64,000 nt of DNA, taken from contig JAFHKN010000002.1 of assembly GCA_016937575.1 (NCBI GenBank), forward strand, positions 2,294,001 through 2,358,000, read 5' to 3'. This document shows positions 1 through 8,499 of this stretch, piece by piece. The notes beneath the pieces were generated by a model. It worked only from the letters and a program-made list of their open reading frames with translations, was not told where the DNA came from and searched no databases. The translations under genes and the position numbers were made by a program. The stretch is from Roseomonas aeriglobus. Its GTDB lineage: Bacteria > Pseudomonadota > Alphaproteobacteria > Sphingomonadales > Sphingomonadaceae. The first letter of the stretch is position 1. Each line of letters begins with the position of its first letter.

Positions 1-241
1 AGGCGATCCGCCCGCCGTCACGCGTAGAGATCAGTTTGCGATAGCCCTTCTGGCTGGCGTCCGCATTCAGCGCGCGCATGATGCGGAAGACCTGCACCGT
101 GTCGTCGCCATTCGCCATCAACCTGCGCAGCGCGCTCCAGGCCGATGCCCAGTCACGCTTCAGCGGCTTGCCGGGGTTGTACGGAGCGGTCGCCGGCACG
201 CGGCGCGTCTCGGTCGGGAAGTCGATTGCCTGGGTGGCCAT
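1..241 (-). CDS. Coq4-family ubiquinone biosynthesis protein (N-terminal part only)
   Basis: The first 80 residues are present; the C-terminus lies beyond the left window edge. The start is the ATG at 239-241 (sequence opens MATQAIDFPTETRRV). The stretch with ALRRLMANGDDTVQVF, then IMRALNADASQKGYRKL and ISTRDGGRIA, matches the N-terminal pattern I know from alphaproteobacterial Coq4-like proteins, which assist ubiquinone biosynthesis. The diagnostic zinc-ligand region of Coq4 is outside the window, so the call rests on the N-terminal pattern alone. It is transcribed out of the window, divergent from the small membrane protein at 369. Confidence 0.65.
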   Translation of the reverse strand, partial: MATQAIDFPTETRRVPATAPYNPGKPLKRDWASAWSALRRLMANGDDTVQVFRIMRALNADASQKGYRKLISTRDGGRIA

Positions 242-368
242 GACACGTCCTTACTTACAATGATGTCAGTATGACGAATGTGTTGCGCCGAATCAAGATG
301 CCTCAGCCCGCAAGGAACGCAGCACCGCGCTGTGCCGTTCAAGCGCCGAGAAAAGAAGGAGTCACCTG

Positions 369-683
369 ATGGTCGCCGATCCCCGCCCCAGCCTGCCCGT
401 TCCCAGCGCCCATACCTTTGGGCTGCTGACCTTGGGCGCCGCGGTCGTTGGCGGCGGAGCGTATCTCGCGCGGCGGCTGGTGAAGCGCGGGGCTTTTGCC
501 GGGAATGCCGAGCATGCCGCTCCGGACCTGGCGCTGGACAAGCCGCATCCCGGGCCGAAGGACCGCGCGCCCGACGCGTTCCGCCCCGACCCGACGGCGC
601 CGGTTCCGGCGAGCGAGCGAGACGGCCTGCGCCCGGCGACCGGACCGGCGCCGACGATGGTGGCGGGGCGCTCAAACGGGTAA
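369..683 (+). CDS. Small single-pass membrane protein, unknown function
   Basis: A 104-residue protein with one clear hydrophobic segment at about residues 16-36 (FGLLTLGAAVVGGGAYLA) followed by basic residues (RRLVKR) and a Pro/Ala/Asp-rich, probably disordered tail. The start is supported by a strong purine-rich ribosome binding site (AAGAAGGAG at about 352-360) eight bases upstream of the ATG. I do not recognise a family. Short proteins of this layout, a membrane anchor plus a low-complexity cytoplasmic tail, are common in sphingomonads. It stands alone between the coq4-like gene and a repeat element. Confidence 0.6.
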   Translation: MVADPRPSLPVPSAHTFGLLTLGAAVVGGGAYLARRLVKRGAFAGNAEHAAPDLALDKPHPGPKDRAPDAFRPDPTAPVPASERDGLRPATGPAPTMVAGRSNG

Positions 684-710
684 GGTTGGGCTGACCCCCG
701 CCCCAACATC

Positions 711-805
711 CGTCATTCCCGCGAAGGCGGGAATAAATTCTGGCTGAACGCCGTGAGACTCACCAAATTTGGCGACTATGGATTCCCGCCGTCGCGGGAA
801 TGACG
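711..805. repeat. Composite palindromic repeat, family A, copy 1
   Basis: Two inverted arms (CGTCATTCCCGCGAAGGCGGG and its near-complement ending CGGGAATGACG) enclose about 50 bases holding conserved blocks AAATTCTGGCTG, GTGAGACTCAC (itself a small inverted repeat) and GGCGACTAT. Four related copies occur near 9249, 28487, 33040 and 35231. The layout resembles REP/BIME elements. It lies between a small membrane gene and the 3' end of dnaN. Confidence 0.85.
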
Positions 806-914
806 ATCGCTTAGGTATTGCCCGGAATGGCCGTCATGGGAGTAAATCCCGTGACCTCGGTCGCGGGCGGAGGCCCGCGCCGGCCGGTCTTTCGTGTGCG
901 CTGCTGGCGCATCA

Positions 915-936
915 GCGGGCAAGCATGCTTGCCCGC
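915..936. terminator. Perfect 22-bp palindrome downstream of dnaN
   Basis: GCGGGCAAGCATGCTTGCCCGC is a perfect palindrome starting five bases beyond the dnaN stop codon on the minus strand. A strong GC-rich hairpin here is a plausible transcription terminator for dnaN, although no T-run follows it. Confidence 0.55.
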
Positions 937-941
937 TTCAC

Positions 942-2057
942 TCAGACCCTCATCGGCATCAGCACATACAGCGCCGGCGACTTGTCGTTCTCGCGGATCA
1001 GCGTCGGCGCCGCGGCATCGGCCAGGTGCACTTCGACCGAATCGCCCTGAATCTGGTTCAGGATGTCGAGCAGATAGCGGCTGTTGAAGCCGATCTCGAA
1101 CGGCATCGACGCGTAATCGCCGGGCACTTCCTCGATCGCCGCGCCGTTTTCGGGGCTCGTCACCGACAGCGTGATCTTGTCGCGATCGAGCGCCATCTTG
1201 ACCGCGCGGGTCTTTTCGCTGGCGATGGTCGACACGCGATCGACGCCCTCTTCGAAGCTGCGCGGGTCGAGCTTGAGCAATTTGTCGTTCGCGGTCGGAA
1301 TGACGCGCGAATAATCCGGGAAGGTCCCGTCGATCAGCTTGCTGGTCAGGATCGCCTGGCCGAGATCGAAGCGGATCTTGCTGCCAGACAGCGACACGCC
1401 GACCGAGCCGTCGACCTCGTCGAGCAGCTTGCGCAGCTCGCCGACGCATTTGCGCGGCACGATCACGTCCGGCATCGCCTCGGCACCGTCCGGCCGCGGG
1501 ACGGTCACGCGCGCCAGCCGGTGTCCGTCCGTCGCCGCTGCCTTCAACACCGGCGCCCCGCCGTCTTCGGCGACGTGCAGGAAGATGCCGTTCAGATAAT
1601 AACGCGTCTCCTCGGTTGAGATCGCGAAGCGGGTCTTGTCGATGATCTGCTTCAGCGTTTCGGCCGGCAGTTCGAACGTCGTCGGCAGTTCGCCTTCCGC
1701 AATCACCGGAAAGTCGTCCCGCGGCAGCGTCGGCAGCGACGAATTGTAGCGACCGGCGCGGATCTGCAGGCGGCCTTCGGCGGCGGTCAGTTCGACTTGG
1801 CTACCCTCTGGCAGCTTGCGGGCGATGTCGAAGAGCGTGTGGGCGCTGACCGTCGTCGTGCCCGGCTGGTCGACCGCGGCCGGCACCGTCTCGTCGACCT
1901 GCAGGTCGAGGTCGGTCGCCATCAGCCGGATCGCGCCTTCGCCGGTCGCATCGATCAGGACGTTCGACAGGATGGGAATGGTGTTGCGCCGCTCGACCAC
2001 CGACTGGACGTGGCTGAGGCCCTTCAACAGGGTCGCGCGTTCGATCGTCGCCTTCAT
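942..2057 (-). CDS. dnaN: DNA polymerase III beta subunit (sliding clamp)
   Basis: 371 residues, the usual clamp length, divided into three homologous clamp domains (about 1-120, 121-250, 251-371). The N-terminus (MKATIERATLLKGLSHVQSV) and the C-terminal ending YVLMPMRV are typical of DnaN; the ending packs near the hydrophobic groove used by polymerase and other clamp partners. The ring-shaped dimer encircles DNA and tethers polymerase III during replication. As is common in sphingomonads, dnaN is not next to dnaA here. A GC-rich palindrome follows the stop codon. It is divergent from the phosphatase gene at 2254, with about 196 bp of shared upstream region. Confidence 0.97.
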   Translation of the reverse strand: MKATIERATLLKGLSHVQSVVERRNTIPILSNVLIDATGEGAIRLMATDLDLQVDETVPAAVDQPGTTTVSAHTLFDIARKLPEGSQVELTAAEGRLQIRAGRYNSSLPTLPRDDFPVIAEGELPTTFELPAETLKQIIDKTRFAISTEETRYYLNGIFLHVAEDGGAPVLKAAATDGHRLARVTVPRPDGAEAMPDVIVPRKCVGELRKLLDEVDGSVGVSLSGSKIRFDLGQAILTSKLIDGTFPDYSRVIPTANDKLLKLDPRSFEEGVDRVSTIASEKTRAVKMALDRDKITLSVTSPENGAAIEEVPGDYASMPFEIGFNSRYLLDILNQIQGDSVEVHLADAAAPTLIRENDKSPALYVLMPMRV

Positions 2058-2214
2058 GCCTTCAAAACCCCCGGAACGCCCCCCAGCACGACTCGTAAAA
2101 GGCCGCCGGTGGCAAGTTTGCCGATGTGCTTTCTACCCTGAAAACACTCGGTATCAAGCGCCCTTCCCTCTCCAACGAAGGGGATTACCGGATGGTAAAC
2201 GCGCCGCTCAGACT

Positions 2215-2223
2215 TGTGGACAA
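2215..2223. promoter_or_regulatory. DnaA-box-like nonamer upstream of dnaN
   Basis: TGTGGACAA differs at one position from the consensus DnaA box (TGTGGATAA, the complement of TTATCCACA). It lies in the 196-bp divergent region between dnaN and the phosphatase gene. A lone near-consensus site can arise by chance, and no AT-rich unwinding region or box cluster accompanies it, so this is not an origin. Confidence 0.25.
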
Positions 2224-2253
2224 CTTAACGGTTCACCGCCAATCCTGCTGTCC

Positions 2254-2907
2254 ATGACTCCACGACGCACCCGCGCCGGGCGTGACTTCGTCGCGCGGCA
2301 TGGCGAGACGGTCTACAACCGTGCAGGCCGGATGCAGGGCGATCACCCGCATACGCCGCTGACCCGCGCCGGATTCGCCCAGGCCGATGCGATGGGCGCG
2401 GCGCTTCGAGCGCTGCTCGGGCCCAGGCCGAAGCTGACGATGTGGGCCTCCACTGCCGGCCGCGCGCTGCAGACGCTTGCCGTGATCGCCGAGCATCTCG
2501 AGCTCGACTGGCACCAGGCGCGCACCGACGCGCGGCTCGTCGAGATCGGCATGGGGACGTGGAGCGGCCGCTATTACCGCGACCTGATCCCCGAAGTGGG
2601 GGCGTTCGTCGACCGCGAGCAGGGCCTGTACACACGACCGCCGGAGGGCGGCGAATGGTATGATGCCATCGCGATGCGCGTCTCCGGCTGGCTCGACGCC
2701 ACCGACGACGATCCCGGCGACCGGCTGGTCATCATGCACGGCATGTCGAGCCGCGTGCTGCGCGGGGTGATGACGGGCCAGGACGTCCTTCCCGGTTTCG
2801 ATGCCCCTGTCGCCCCGGCGCTTCCGCAAGGCTCGATCGCGCTGATCGAGCATGGCCGCGAAACGGTCGTCCACCGCGGCAGCGGCGCGCACGAGACGCC
2901 GACATGA
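2254..2907 (+). CDS. Histidine phosphatase family (phosphoglycerate-mutase-like) protein
   Basis: 217 residues. The phosphoacceptor motif RHGE is at residues 15-18 (phospho-histidine H16) and the second catalytic histidine is in VIMHGMSSR (H162), the two hallmarks of the branch-1 histidine phosphatase superfamily. An Arg/Glu-containing middle segment (VEIGMGTWSGR) matches the substrate-pocket region of broad-specificity GpmB-like phosphatases. The true substrate cannot be read from sequence. No strong ribosome binding site precedes the ATG at 2254; longer in-frame versions would run into the dnaN region and are unlikely. The stop overlaps the next gene by 4 nt (ATGA), so the two are co-transcribed. 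Confidence 0.85.
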   Translation: MTPRRTRAGRDFVARHGETVYNRAGRMQGDHPHTPLTRAGFAQADAMGAALRALLGPRPKLTMWASTAGRALQTLAVIAEHLELDWHQARTDARLVEIGMGTWSGRYYRDLIPEVGAFVDREQGLYTRPPEGGEWYDAIAMRVSGWLDATDDDPGDRLVIMHGMSSRVLRGVMTGQDVLPGFDAPVAPALPQGSIALIEHGRETVVHRGSGAHETPT

Positions 2908-3371
2908 GCGTCCTGCTCGCAGTCGCCCTCCAAGCGGCGTTCGCGGGGCGGCAGGCGATCGGCATCTATGCCGGCTGGGGCGCGTTTCGCGACGCCAGTC
3001 CCGCGCGCTGCTTCGCCATCGCCGAACCGCTCGGCCGCAGGCGCCCGACGCGCCCCTTCGCCAGCATCGCGACGTGGCCGGGCGCGGGCCTGCGCCATCA
3101 GCTTCACGTTCATTTGAGCCGCCCGCGCGCCGCGAACGCCAAGGTCACGCTGTCGATCGGCCAGCGCCGCTTCGACCTGCTCGCCGGCCCCGCCGACGCC
3201 TGGTCCCCGGACGCCGCCACCGACACCGCCATCGTCGCGGCGCTGCGCGGGGGGCGGAGCATGAGCGTCGAATACCGTGGTCGCGATGGGCGACCGGCGA
3301 TCGATGTCTACGCGCTTCAGGGAGCCGCGACCGCGATCGACGCGGCGGCTGTCGGGTGTGTGCGGCGCTAA
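2904..3371 (+). CDS. Secreted hypothetical protein, co-transcribed with the phosphatase
   Basis: 155 residues starting with a short hydrophobic stretch (VLLAVALQAAFA) that could act as a signal peptide. The remainder is a compact, Arg/Ala-rich sequence with segments such as GIYAGWGAFRD and CFAIAEPLG near the N-terminus and KVTLSIGQRRFDLL in the middle. This pattern is reminiscent of invasion-associated-locus-B (IalB)-like domains, but the match is by eye and weak. Its start overlaps the phosphatase stop by 4 nt and it sits just before rlmN. The role is unknown. Confidence 0.6.
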   Translation: MSVLLAVALQAAFAGRQAIGIYAGWGAFRDASPARCFAIAEPLGRRRPTRPFASIATWPGAGLRHQLHVHLSRPRAANAKVTLSIGQRRFDLLAGPADAWSPDAATDTAIVAALRGGRSMSVEYRGRDGRPAIDVYALQGAATAIDAAAVGCVRR

Positions 3372-3407
3372 CCGCCCACGCTGGAAAAACCTCGCCGGAT
3401 CGGCTAT

Positions 3408-4625
3408 ATGCCGCGCATGCACACAGCCTCGGCCGCCCCCATGTCCATTCCCGGACATATCGATCCCGTGCCCGTCCCCCGTCCTCTGCCCATGCGCAGC
3501 GACGGGCGGATCGACCTGCTCGGGCTGTCGCGCGACGACCTGAAGATGGCGCTGGAAACCGCGCAGCTCGAGCCGAAACAGGCGAAGCTGCGCGCCAAGC
3601 AGCTGTGGCACTGGATCTACAACCGCGGCGTCACCGATTTCGAGCTGATGACCGACATCTCGAAGCAGTTGCGCCCGTGGCTCGCGCAACGCTTCGTCAT
3701 CTCGCGCCCTGAAGTCGTCACCGCACAGGTCAGCAGCGACGGCACGCGCAAGTGGCTGCTGCGCTCCGACGACGGCCAGGATTACGAAGCGGTGTTCATC
3801 CCCGACGCCGACCGGGGCACGCTGTGCGTGTCGAGCCAGGTCGGCTGCACCCTGAACTGCCGCTTCTGCCACACCGGCACGATGCGCCTGGTCCGCAACC
3901 TGACGCCCGCGGAGATCGTCGGCCAGGTGATGCTCGCCCGCGATGCGCTGGGCGAGTGGCCGAGCCAGCCCGAAGGCCGCATGCTGACCAACATCGTCAT
4001 GATGGGCATGGGCGAGCCGCTCTACAATTTCGACAACGTCCGCGACGCGCTGAAGCTGGTCATGGACGGCGACGGCCTGGCGCTCAGCAAGCGCCGCATC
4101 ACGCTGTCGACCAGCGGCGTCGTGCCGCTGATGGCGCGTGCGGGCGACGAGATCGGCGTGAACCTGGCCGTTTCACTCCACGCGGTGACGAAGGACGTAC
4201 GCGACGAACTCGTGCCGCTGAACAAGAAATACGGGATCGAGCAGCTTCTGCAGGCTTGCGCCGACTATCCCGGTGCGAACAACGCGCGCCGCATCACGTT
4301 CGAATATGTGATGATCAAGGACAAGAACGACAGCGACGAGGAAGCGCACGAGCTCGTCCGTCTGCTGAAGCAGTTCAAACTGCCGGCGAAGGTCAACCTG
4401 ATCCCGTTCAATCCGTGGCCCGGCACCGATTACGAGACTTCGACGCCCGAGCGCGTGCGGTCCTTCTCGAACATCGTGTTTGAAGGTGGCTTCTCCGCCC
4501 CGGTCCGCACGCCCCGCGGTCGCGATATCGATGCCGCGTGCGGCCAGCTGAAGACCAATGCCGAGCGCAAGAGCCGCGCCGATCTCGACCGATTGGCTGA
4601 GGAAAAGCAGGCGGCGCTCGGCTGA
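3408..4625 (+). CDS. rlmN: Dual-specificity 23S rRNA/tRNA adenine-C2 methyltransferase
   Basis: A radical-SAM enzyme that methylates C2 of A2503 in 23S rRNA and A37 in some tRNAs. The cluster-binding CxxxCxxC is in [11 protein letters not shown] (C147, C151, C154 counted from the 3408 start) and the methyl-carrying catalytic cysteine near the C-terminus is C378 (DIDAACGQL). The conserved [13 protein letters not shown] and [12 protein letters not shown] blocks are intact. The N-terminus is uncertain: ATGs at 3408, 3420 and 3441 are in frame and none has a clear ribosome binding site. Homologues often begin near the [11 protein letters not shown] segment, which favours 3441. A GC-rich hairpin follows the stop. 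Confidence 0.95.
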   Translation: MPRMHTASAAPMSIPGHIDPVPVPRPLPMRSDGRIDLLGLSRDDLKMALETAQLEPKQAKLRAKQLWHWIYNRGVTDFELMTDISKQLRPWLAQRFVISRPEVVTAQVSSDGTRKWLLRSDDGQDYEAVFIPDADRGTLCVSSQVGCTLNCRFCHTGTMRLVRNLTPAEIVGQVMLARDALGEWPSQPEGRMLTNIVMMGMGEPLYNFDNVRDALKLVMDGDGLALSKRRITLSTSGVVPLMARAGDEIGVNLAVSLHAVTKDVRDELVPLNKKYGIEQLLQACADYPGANNARRITFEYVMIKDKNDSDEEAHELVRLLKQFKLPAKVNLIPFNPWPGTDYETSTPERVRSFSNIVFEGGFSAPVRTPRGRDIDAACGQLKTNAERKSRADLDRLAEEKQAALG

Positions 4626-4634
4626 CACGACGAG

Positions 4635-4658
4635 CCCGGCAGCGTGGTGGCTGCCGGG
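4635..4658. terminator. GC-rich hairpin between convergent rlmN and HdeA-like genes
   Basis: Arms CCCGGCAG and CTGCCGGG (8 bp, perfect) enclose an 8-nt loop. It sits 10 bases after the rlmN stop and before the 3' end of the convergent minus-strand gene, so it could terminate transcripts from both sides. No T-run is present. Confidence 0.55.
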
Positions 4659-4676
4659 TGGTCGCTCAGCCGTGGA

Positions 4677-5060
4677 TCAGCCTTTCCTCAGCGCGGACTT
4701 CACTGCCTGCGCGAAGCTGTTGCCGGGCTTCGCCTTGCATTCGGCGAACACCACCGGGCGGATGCGCTCGATTCCGGCGATCGTTACGGACGGGTGCGGC
4801 TTGCCCTTCGGCCCGTAATTGGCGGCATAGCGGATCGCCTCGGGCTTGAACGTCTCATCGAGCAGGTTGAAGTCGCGGCAAGTCACCGTTTCCAGGTTCT
4901 TGCCGCTCTTGATGACCTGCACCGTCCGCTGGGTGCCGCCGCGGCCCGGGACCTGCGCCTGTTCGGTCACCCAGGGCTTATGCTGTTGCTGGGCCGCGGC
5001 AGCGACACCGCCGGTCGCCAGGGCGGCCGCGCCGACGATTGCGAAAACGAAAGTCTTCAT
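4677..5060 (-). CDS. HdeA/HdeB-like periplasmic protein
   Basis: 127 residues with a classical signal peptide (MKTFVFAIVGAAALATGG ending in AAAA). The mature part has two cysteines (C61 in TVTCRDF, C108 in FAECKAKP), spaced as in HdeA-type acid-stress chaperones where they form a disulfide, together with the family-like segments LLDETFKPEAIRYA and GIERIRPVVFAECK. HdeA proteins bind unfolding periplasmic proteins at low pH. Whether this distant relative does so is inference. The ATG at 5058-5060 is chosen because AGGAGA lies seven bases upstream; a GTG two codons earlier would be too close. Confidence 0.65.
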   Translation of the reverse strand: MKTFVFAIVGAAALATGGVAAAAQQQHKPWVTEQAQVPGRGGTQRTVQVIKSGKNLETVTCRDFNLLDETFKPEAIRYAANYGPKGKPHPSVTIAGIERIRPVVFAECKAKPGNSFAQAVKSALRKG

Positions 5061-5273
5061 GATCACGTCTCCTGTCCGTCTGGATGAGGCTCATGAATCG
5101 TACGTCCAGGCGCTTTGTTTCGGATGCGGTCCGAACATGACAAGATCTTAATCCAGACGGCCTCGCTCCCTTCGGCGGACCTTACCGGTCTGTAATGTCT
5201 GCCGGCTCGGGCCCGCTTGCACGAGGTCGGTGAAACGCGCAGTCTGCCCCGGACACTGGTGGGGATGCGGGTG

Positions 5274-6746
5274 ATGGACGGACTGACACGACGGGCCGTC
5301 TTGGGCGCTGCCCCCGCCTTGCTGGCGGGGCCGACCGTGCGTGCCGCGATGATGCCCCAGGCGCAGACGTGGTCAGTCGCTGCGATGCAGTCCGACATCC
5401 GCCTGCTGCGCCATGCCTATGAGACGCTCCATCCGGGCCTGTTGCGCTATGCGACGCCGCGCCAGAGTGCCGCCGCCTTCGATGCCTTTACGGCCGCCGC
5501 CGCTACGCCGATGACACAGGCGCAATTCTACCTCGCGCTCTCGCGCTTCCTCGCGACCATCCGCTGCGGCCACAGCTACGCGAATTTCTTCAACCAGACG
5601 AAGGCGGTTCAGGCGGCGTTGTTCGACGCGCCGACGCGGCTGCCGCTCGCTTTCCTGTGGCTGGGCCGGGACATGGTCGTGACCGGCGATCCGTTCGGCA
5701 CCGGCATCGCGACCGGCAGCCGCGTCCTGGCGATCGACGGCCGCGCGACCCCCGACATCCTCGCTGGGCTGATGACCGTTGCACGTGCGGACGGGCACAA
5801 CGACGCCAAACGCCGCCGGCTGATGTCGGTCCAAGGCGAAGGACGGTACGAAAGCTTCGATATCTTCCACGCGCTGATGTTCGGCGGCCGAACACACTAT
5901 GACGTGGTGGTCGAGGGTCTCGACGGCCGCCGCCGCACCACTCGCGTTGCCGCCGTCACCCTTGCACAGCGCCGAGGGCAACAGGCGATCGCCGATACCG
6001 CGCGCGACGACGGCCCGATCTGGACGATCGAGCGGCGCGGCCGGGCGGCGGTGCTGACCATGGACAGCTGGGGCCTTTACAATTCGAAGTGGGATTGGCG
6101 CGGCTGGCTGAATGCTGCGGTCGACCGGCTGATCGCGGAGAAGGTCCCTGCACTGATCGTCGATATCCGTCGCAATGAAGGTGGCGAAGATTGCGGCGAC
6201 GTGCTGGTCGCGCGACTGATCCGCGACAAACTGGTGAGCGACCCCGCACGCCGCCTGGTCCGATACCGCACGCTGCCTGCCGACCTGCGCCCCTATTGCG
6301 ACACCTGGGACCGCGCGTTCGACACATTGGGCGTCAATGCCGTGCCCCACGACGATCGCTTCTTCGAACTCGCCGATGCCGAGCGCGGCGCTACCGTGAT
6401 CGAACCGTTCGGGAAACGCTACGACGGACAGGTCCGGGTGCTGACCGGTCCGCAGAACAGTTCCGCCACCTTCGCCTTTGCCCAGATGGTGCAGCGCGAG
6501 CGGCTGGGCACGCTGATCGGCGAGCCGACCGGCGGTAATCGCCGCGGGATCAACGGCGGTTGCTTCTACTTCTTCCGCCTGCCCGAAACGGGCCTGGAAG
6601 CCGATCTGCCCCTGATCGGCACCTTCCCGCGCACGCCGCAACCCGACGCGGGGATCGTACCCAACGTGCCGATCGCTCGAACGGCGGCGATAGTGGCAAG
6701 CGGCGCGGATCCGGTGATGGCGCGGGCGCTCGCGGGGTTCGCCTAG
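5274..6746 (+). CDS. S41-family (C-terminal-processing-like) peptidase, exported
   Basis: 490 residues. The N-terminus has a twin-arginine-like signal (TRRAVLGAAPALLAG). The middle contains a PDZ-like loop (GIATGSRVLAIDG) and the C-terminal half the tail-specific protease core: VDIRRNEGGED and GPQNSSATFAFAQMV, where S396 or S397 is the likely nucleophile, then LIGEPTGGNRRG. S41 enzymes use a Ser/Lys or Ser-His-Ser-Glu arrangement; the partner residues cannot be fixed by eye. A GGTGGGG block nine bases upstream favours the ATG at 5274 over the one at 5265. It appears monocistronic. Confidence 0.8.
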   Translation: MDGLTRRAVLGAAPALLAGPTVRAAMMPQAQTWSVAAMQSDIRLLRHAYETLHPGLLRYATPRQSAAAFDAFTAAAATPMTQAQFYLALSRFLATIRCGHSYANFFNQTKAVQAALFDAPTRLPLAFLWLGRDMVVTGDPFGTGIATGSRVLAIDGRATPDILAGLMTVARADGHNDAKRRRLMSVQGEGRYESFDIFHALMFGGRTHYDVVVEGLDGRRRTTRVAAVTLAQRRGQQAIADTARDDGPIWTIERRGRAAVLTMDSWGLYNSKWDWRGWLNAAVDRLIAEKVPALIVDIRRNEGGEDCGDVLVARLIRDKLVSDPARRLVRYRTLPADLRPYCDTWDRAFDTLGVNAVPHDDRFFELADAERGATVIEPFGKRYDGQVRVLTGPQNSSATFAFAQMVQRERLGTLIGEPTGGNRRGINGGCFYFFRLPETGLEADLPLIGTFPRTPQPDAGIVPNVPIARTAAIVASGADPVMARALAGFA

Positions 6747-6805
6747 GCGCGCGCCCCGACCGTTAGGGTGTTTTACCCGGCGACCGTCGCGCCTATGGGC
6801 TCGCC

Positions 6806-7564
6806 ATGCCAGACGTCTTCCTCCTCGCCCTCCCCTTCGCCGCCGGCTGCATCGGCGGGGCGATGAATGCGCTGGCCGGGGGTGGCAGTTTCGCGACGCT
6901 GCCGTCCCTGATCGCGATGGGGCTGCCCGCGAACATCGCCAATGCGACGTCCAACATCGCGCTGCTGCCGGGTGCGGGGGCAAGTGCGCTGGCGTACCGC
7001 AAGGAGCTCGCGCCGCTGGGGGGCGTCGGCTGGCAGGTACTGGCGCTGATCACCTTCATGGGCGGGCTCGCCGGCAGCGCCTTGCTGGTGCTGACGCCCG
7101 GCCGGGCTTTCGACCTGATCGTCCCCTGGCTGCTGCTGTTCGCCTTTCTGGTCATGGTGTTCGGCAAGCGCGCATCGGCATGGCTTCACGATCGCGTTAC
7201 GATCGGGCCGCGCTCGCTGGTCGCCGCACAGACCGTGCTCGGTATCTACGGCGGCTATTTCGGTGGCGGCGTCGGACTGATCACGACCGCGGTCTATGGC
7301 CTGCTCGCCAACATCACGCCGCGCGCGATGTTCGCGCCGCGGACCTTGATGCTGGCGGTCGCCAATTTCGCCGCCGCCTTCGTGTTCGTCTGGTTCGACA
7401 TGGTCCGCTGGGACGCGGCGCTGCCGATGCTGCTTGGTGGCATCATCGGGGGCTGGCTGGGCGCGGCGCTCGGCAAGCGGCTCTCGCCCTTCGCGGTCCG
7501 CATCTGGACGCTGGCGGTGACCGCCGCAACGACGGCGGTGTTCTTCTGGCGCGCGTACGGCTGA
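6806..7564 (+). CDS. TauE/SafE-family (sulfite exporter type) membrane transporter
   Basis: 252 residues, almost wholly hydrophobic, with about eight predicted membrane segments. Two repeated halves begin with GGAMNALAGGGSFATLP and GIYGGYFGGGVGLITT, the paired Gly-rich motifs typical of the TauE/SafE (DUF81) family of anion exporters and importers, including sulfite and sulfoacetate carriers. The substrate is not predictable. The next gene pair encodes a sulfite-oxidase-like molybdenum enzyme, but 194 bp and an unusual shared element separate them, so a sulfite link is only suggestive. Confidence 0.88.
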   Translation: MPDVFLLALPFAAGCIGGAMNALAGGGSFATLPSLIAMGLPANIANATSNIALLPGAGASALAYRKELAPLGGVGWQVLALITFMGGLAGSALLVLTPGRAFDLIVPWLLLFAFLVMVFGKRASAWLHDRVTIGPRSLVAAQTVLGIYGGYFGGGVGLITTAVYGLLANITPRAMFAPRTLMLAVANFAAAFVFVWFDMVRWDAALPMLLGGIIGGWLGAALGKRLSPFAVRIWTLAVTAATTAVFFWRAYG

Positions 7565-7674
7565 CACCGCCGACGCCTTTTCTGCCGCCGCGAAGACGAA
7601 AAACCATTTTCCTACATCGCGGCGATCTGCTTCACACGTCCTGGCCGCTGCTGCGAACAATGTGGCAAAAGTGA

Positions 7675-7721
7675 CAAAAGTGACGAAGGCTGACGAATGG
7701 ACCGCGTTACCGTAACTTTTG
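7675..7721 (+). repeat. 47-bp element with inverted ends (copy 1), upstream of the cytochrome b gene
   Basis: The sequence starts CAAAAGTGAC and ends GTAACTTTTG, so the ends are near-perfect inverted repeats (9 of 10). The complementary strand of 23061-23107 matches it at 42 of 47 positions. An extra GGCAAAAGTGA unit lies just upstream. It ends 37 bp before the cytochrome b start codon, where a regulator site or mobile remnant could sit. Confidence 0.7.
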
Positions 7722-7758
7722 ACGGAGCGCCTGGCGGAGACAGGACGTTTCTGAGCCG

Positions 7759-8499
7759 ATGACCAGCGAACCTGCCCCCGCTGTCCCGGCGACCGGCCCG
7801 ATCATCCGCCGTCACGCGCTGGCGACGCGGCTGTGGCATTGGGTGACGGCGGTCAGCGTCATCATCCTGCTCGGCAGCGGACTGATGATTCTCAACGCCC
7901 ATCCGCATTTGTACTGGGGCCGGTACGGCGCCAATTTCGACCCTGCCTGGTTCCATGTCGGCTGGGTGTTCGAGGGCGGTCGCGTGCCCGGCTGGCTGAC
8001 GATTCCCCAGAGCTACAATCTGGCGCTTGCCCGGCAATGGCACCTGCTCTTCGCGCTGGTGCTCGCCTTCGCGCTGCTGGCCTTCATGGTCGTCAGCCTG
8101 ATCAACCGCCATTTCCAGCGCGACCTGCGCGTGCGGGCGAGGGAACTGGCGCCGCGTGTGTTGGCGCATGACGTGCGCGAGCACCTGGCTCTGCGCTTCC
8201 ATGACCCGGCCGATCCGCGCGCCTACAACATCTTCCAGAAATTGAGCTACGTCTTCGTCATCTTCGTCGCGCTGCCGGGGCTCATCTTCACCGGGCTCGC
8301 CATGTCGCCGGGCATGAACGCGGCATGGCCGTGGTTGCTCGACGTGCTTGGCGGGCGCCAGTCGGCCCGGTCGATCCATTTCATCTTCGCCGTCGCGATC
8401 GGCCTGTTCATCATCGTGCACCTCGCGCTCGTCCTGCTCGCGGGAGTGTGGAACGAGGTGCGGTCGATGGTGACCGGCAAGTGGCGAGTCCCCGAATGA
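7759..8499 (+). CDS. Cytochrome b (b561-like) membrane subunit of a molybdenum oxidoreductase
   Basis: 246 residues with four to five membrane segments and histidines placed for haem b ligation: RHALATRLWHW near residue 25, RQWHLLF near 95, SIHFIF near 210 and IVHLALV near 225. This is the cytochrome b561/Ni-Fe-hydrogenase b-type fold that passes electrons between quinone and a periplasmic partner. The stop overlaps the start of the molybdopterin oxidoreductase by 4 nt, so the pair is an operon and probably one complex. The architecture differs from MsrQ, the usual partner of sulfite-oxidase-fold MsrP. Confidence 0.85.
   Translation: MTSEPAPAVPATGPIIRRHALATRLWHWVTAVSVIILLGSGLMILNAHPHLYWGRYGANFDPAWFHVGWVFEGGRVPGWLTIPQSYNLALARQWHLLFALVLAFALLAFMVVSLINRHFQRDLRVRARELAPRVLAHDVREHLALRFHDPADPRAYNIFQKLSYVFVIFVALPGLIFTGLAMSPGMNAAWPWLLDVLGGRQSARSIHFIFAVAIGLFIIVHLALVLLAGVWNEVRSMVTGKWRVPE

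Noticed and set aside
2215..2223. Possible replication origin next to dnaN
   Set aside because: One near-consensus DnaA box, no AT-rich region, no dnaA or other origin genes; insufficient for an origin.
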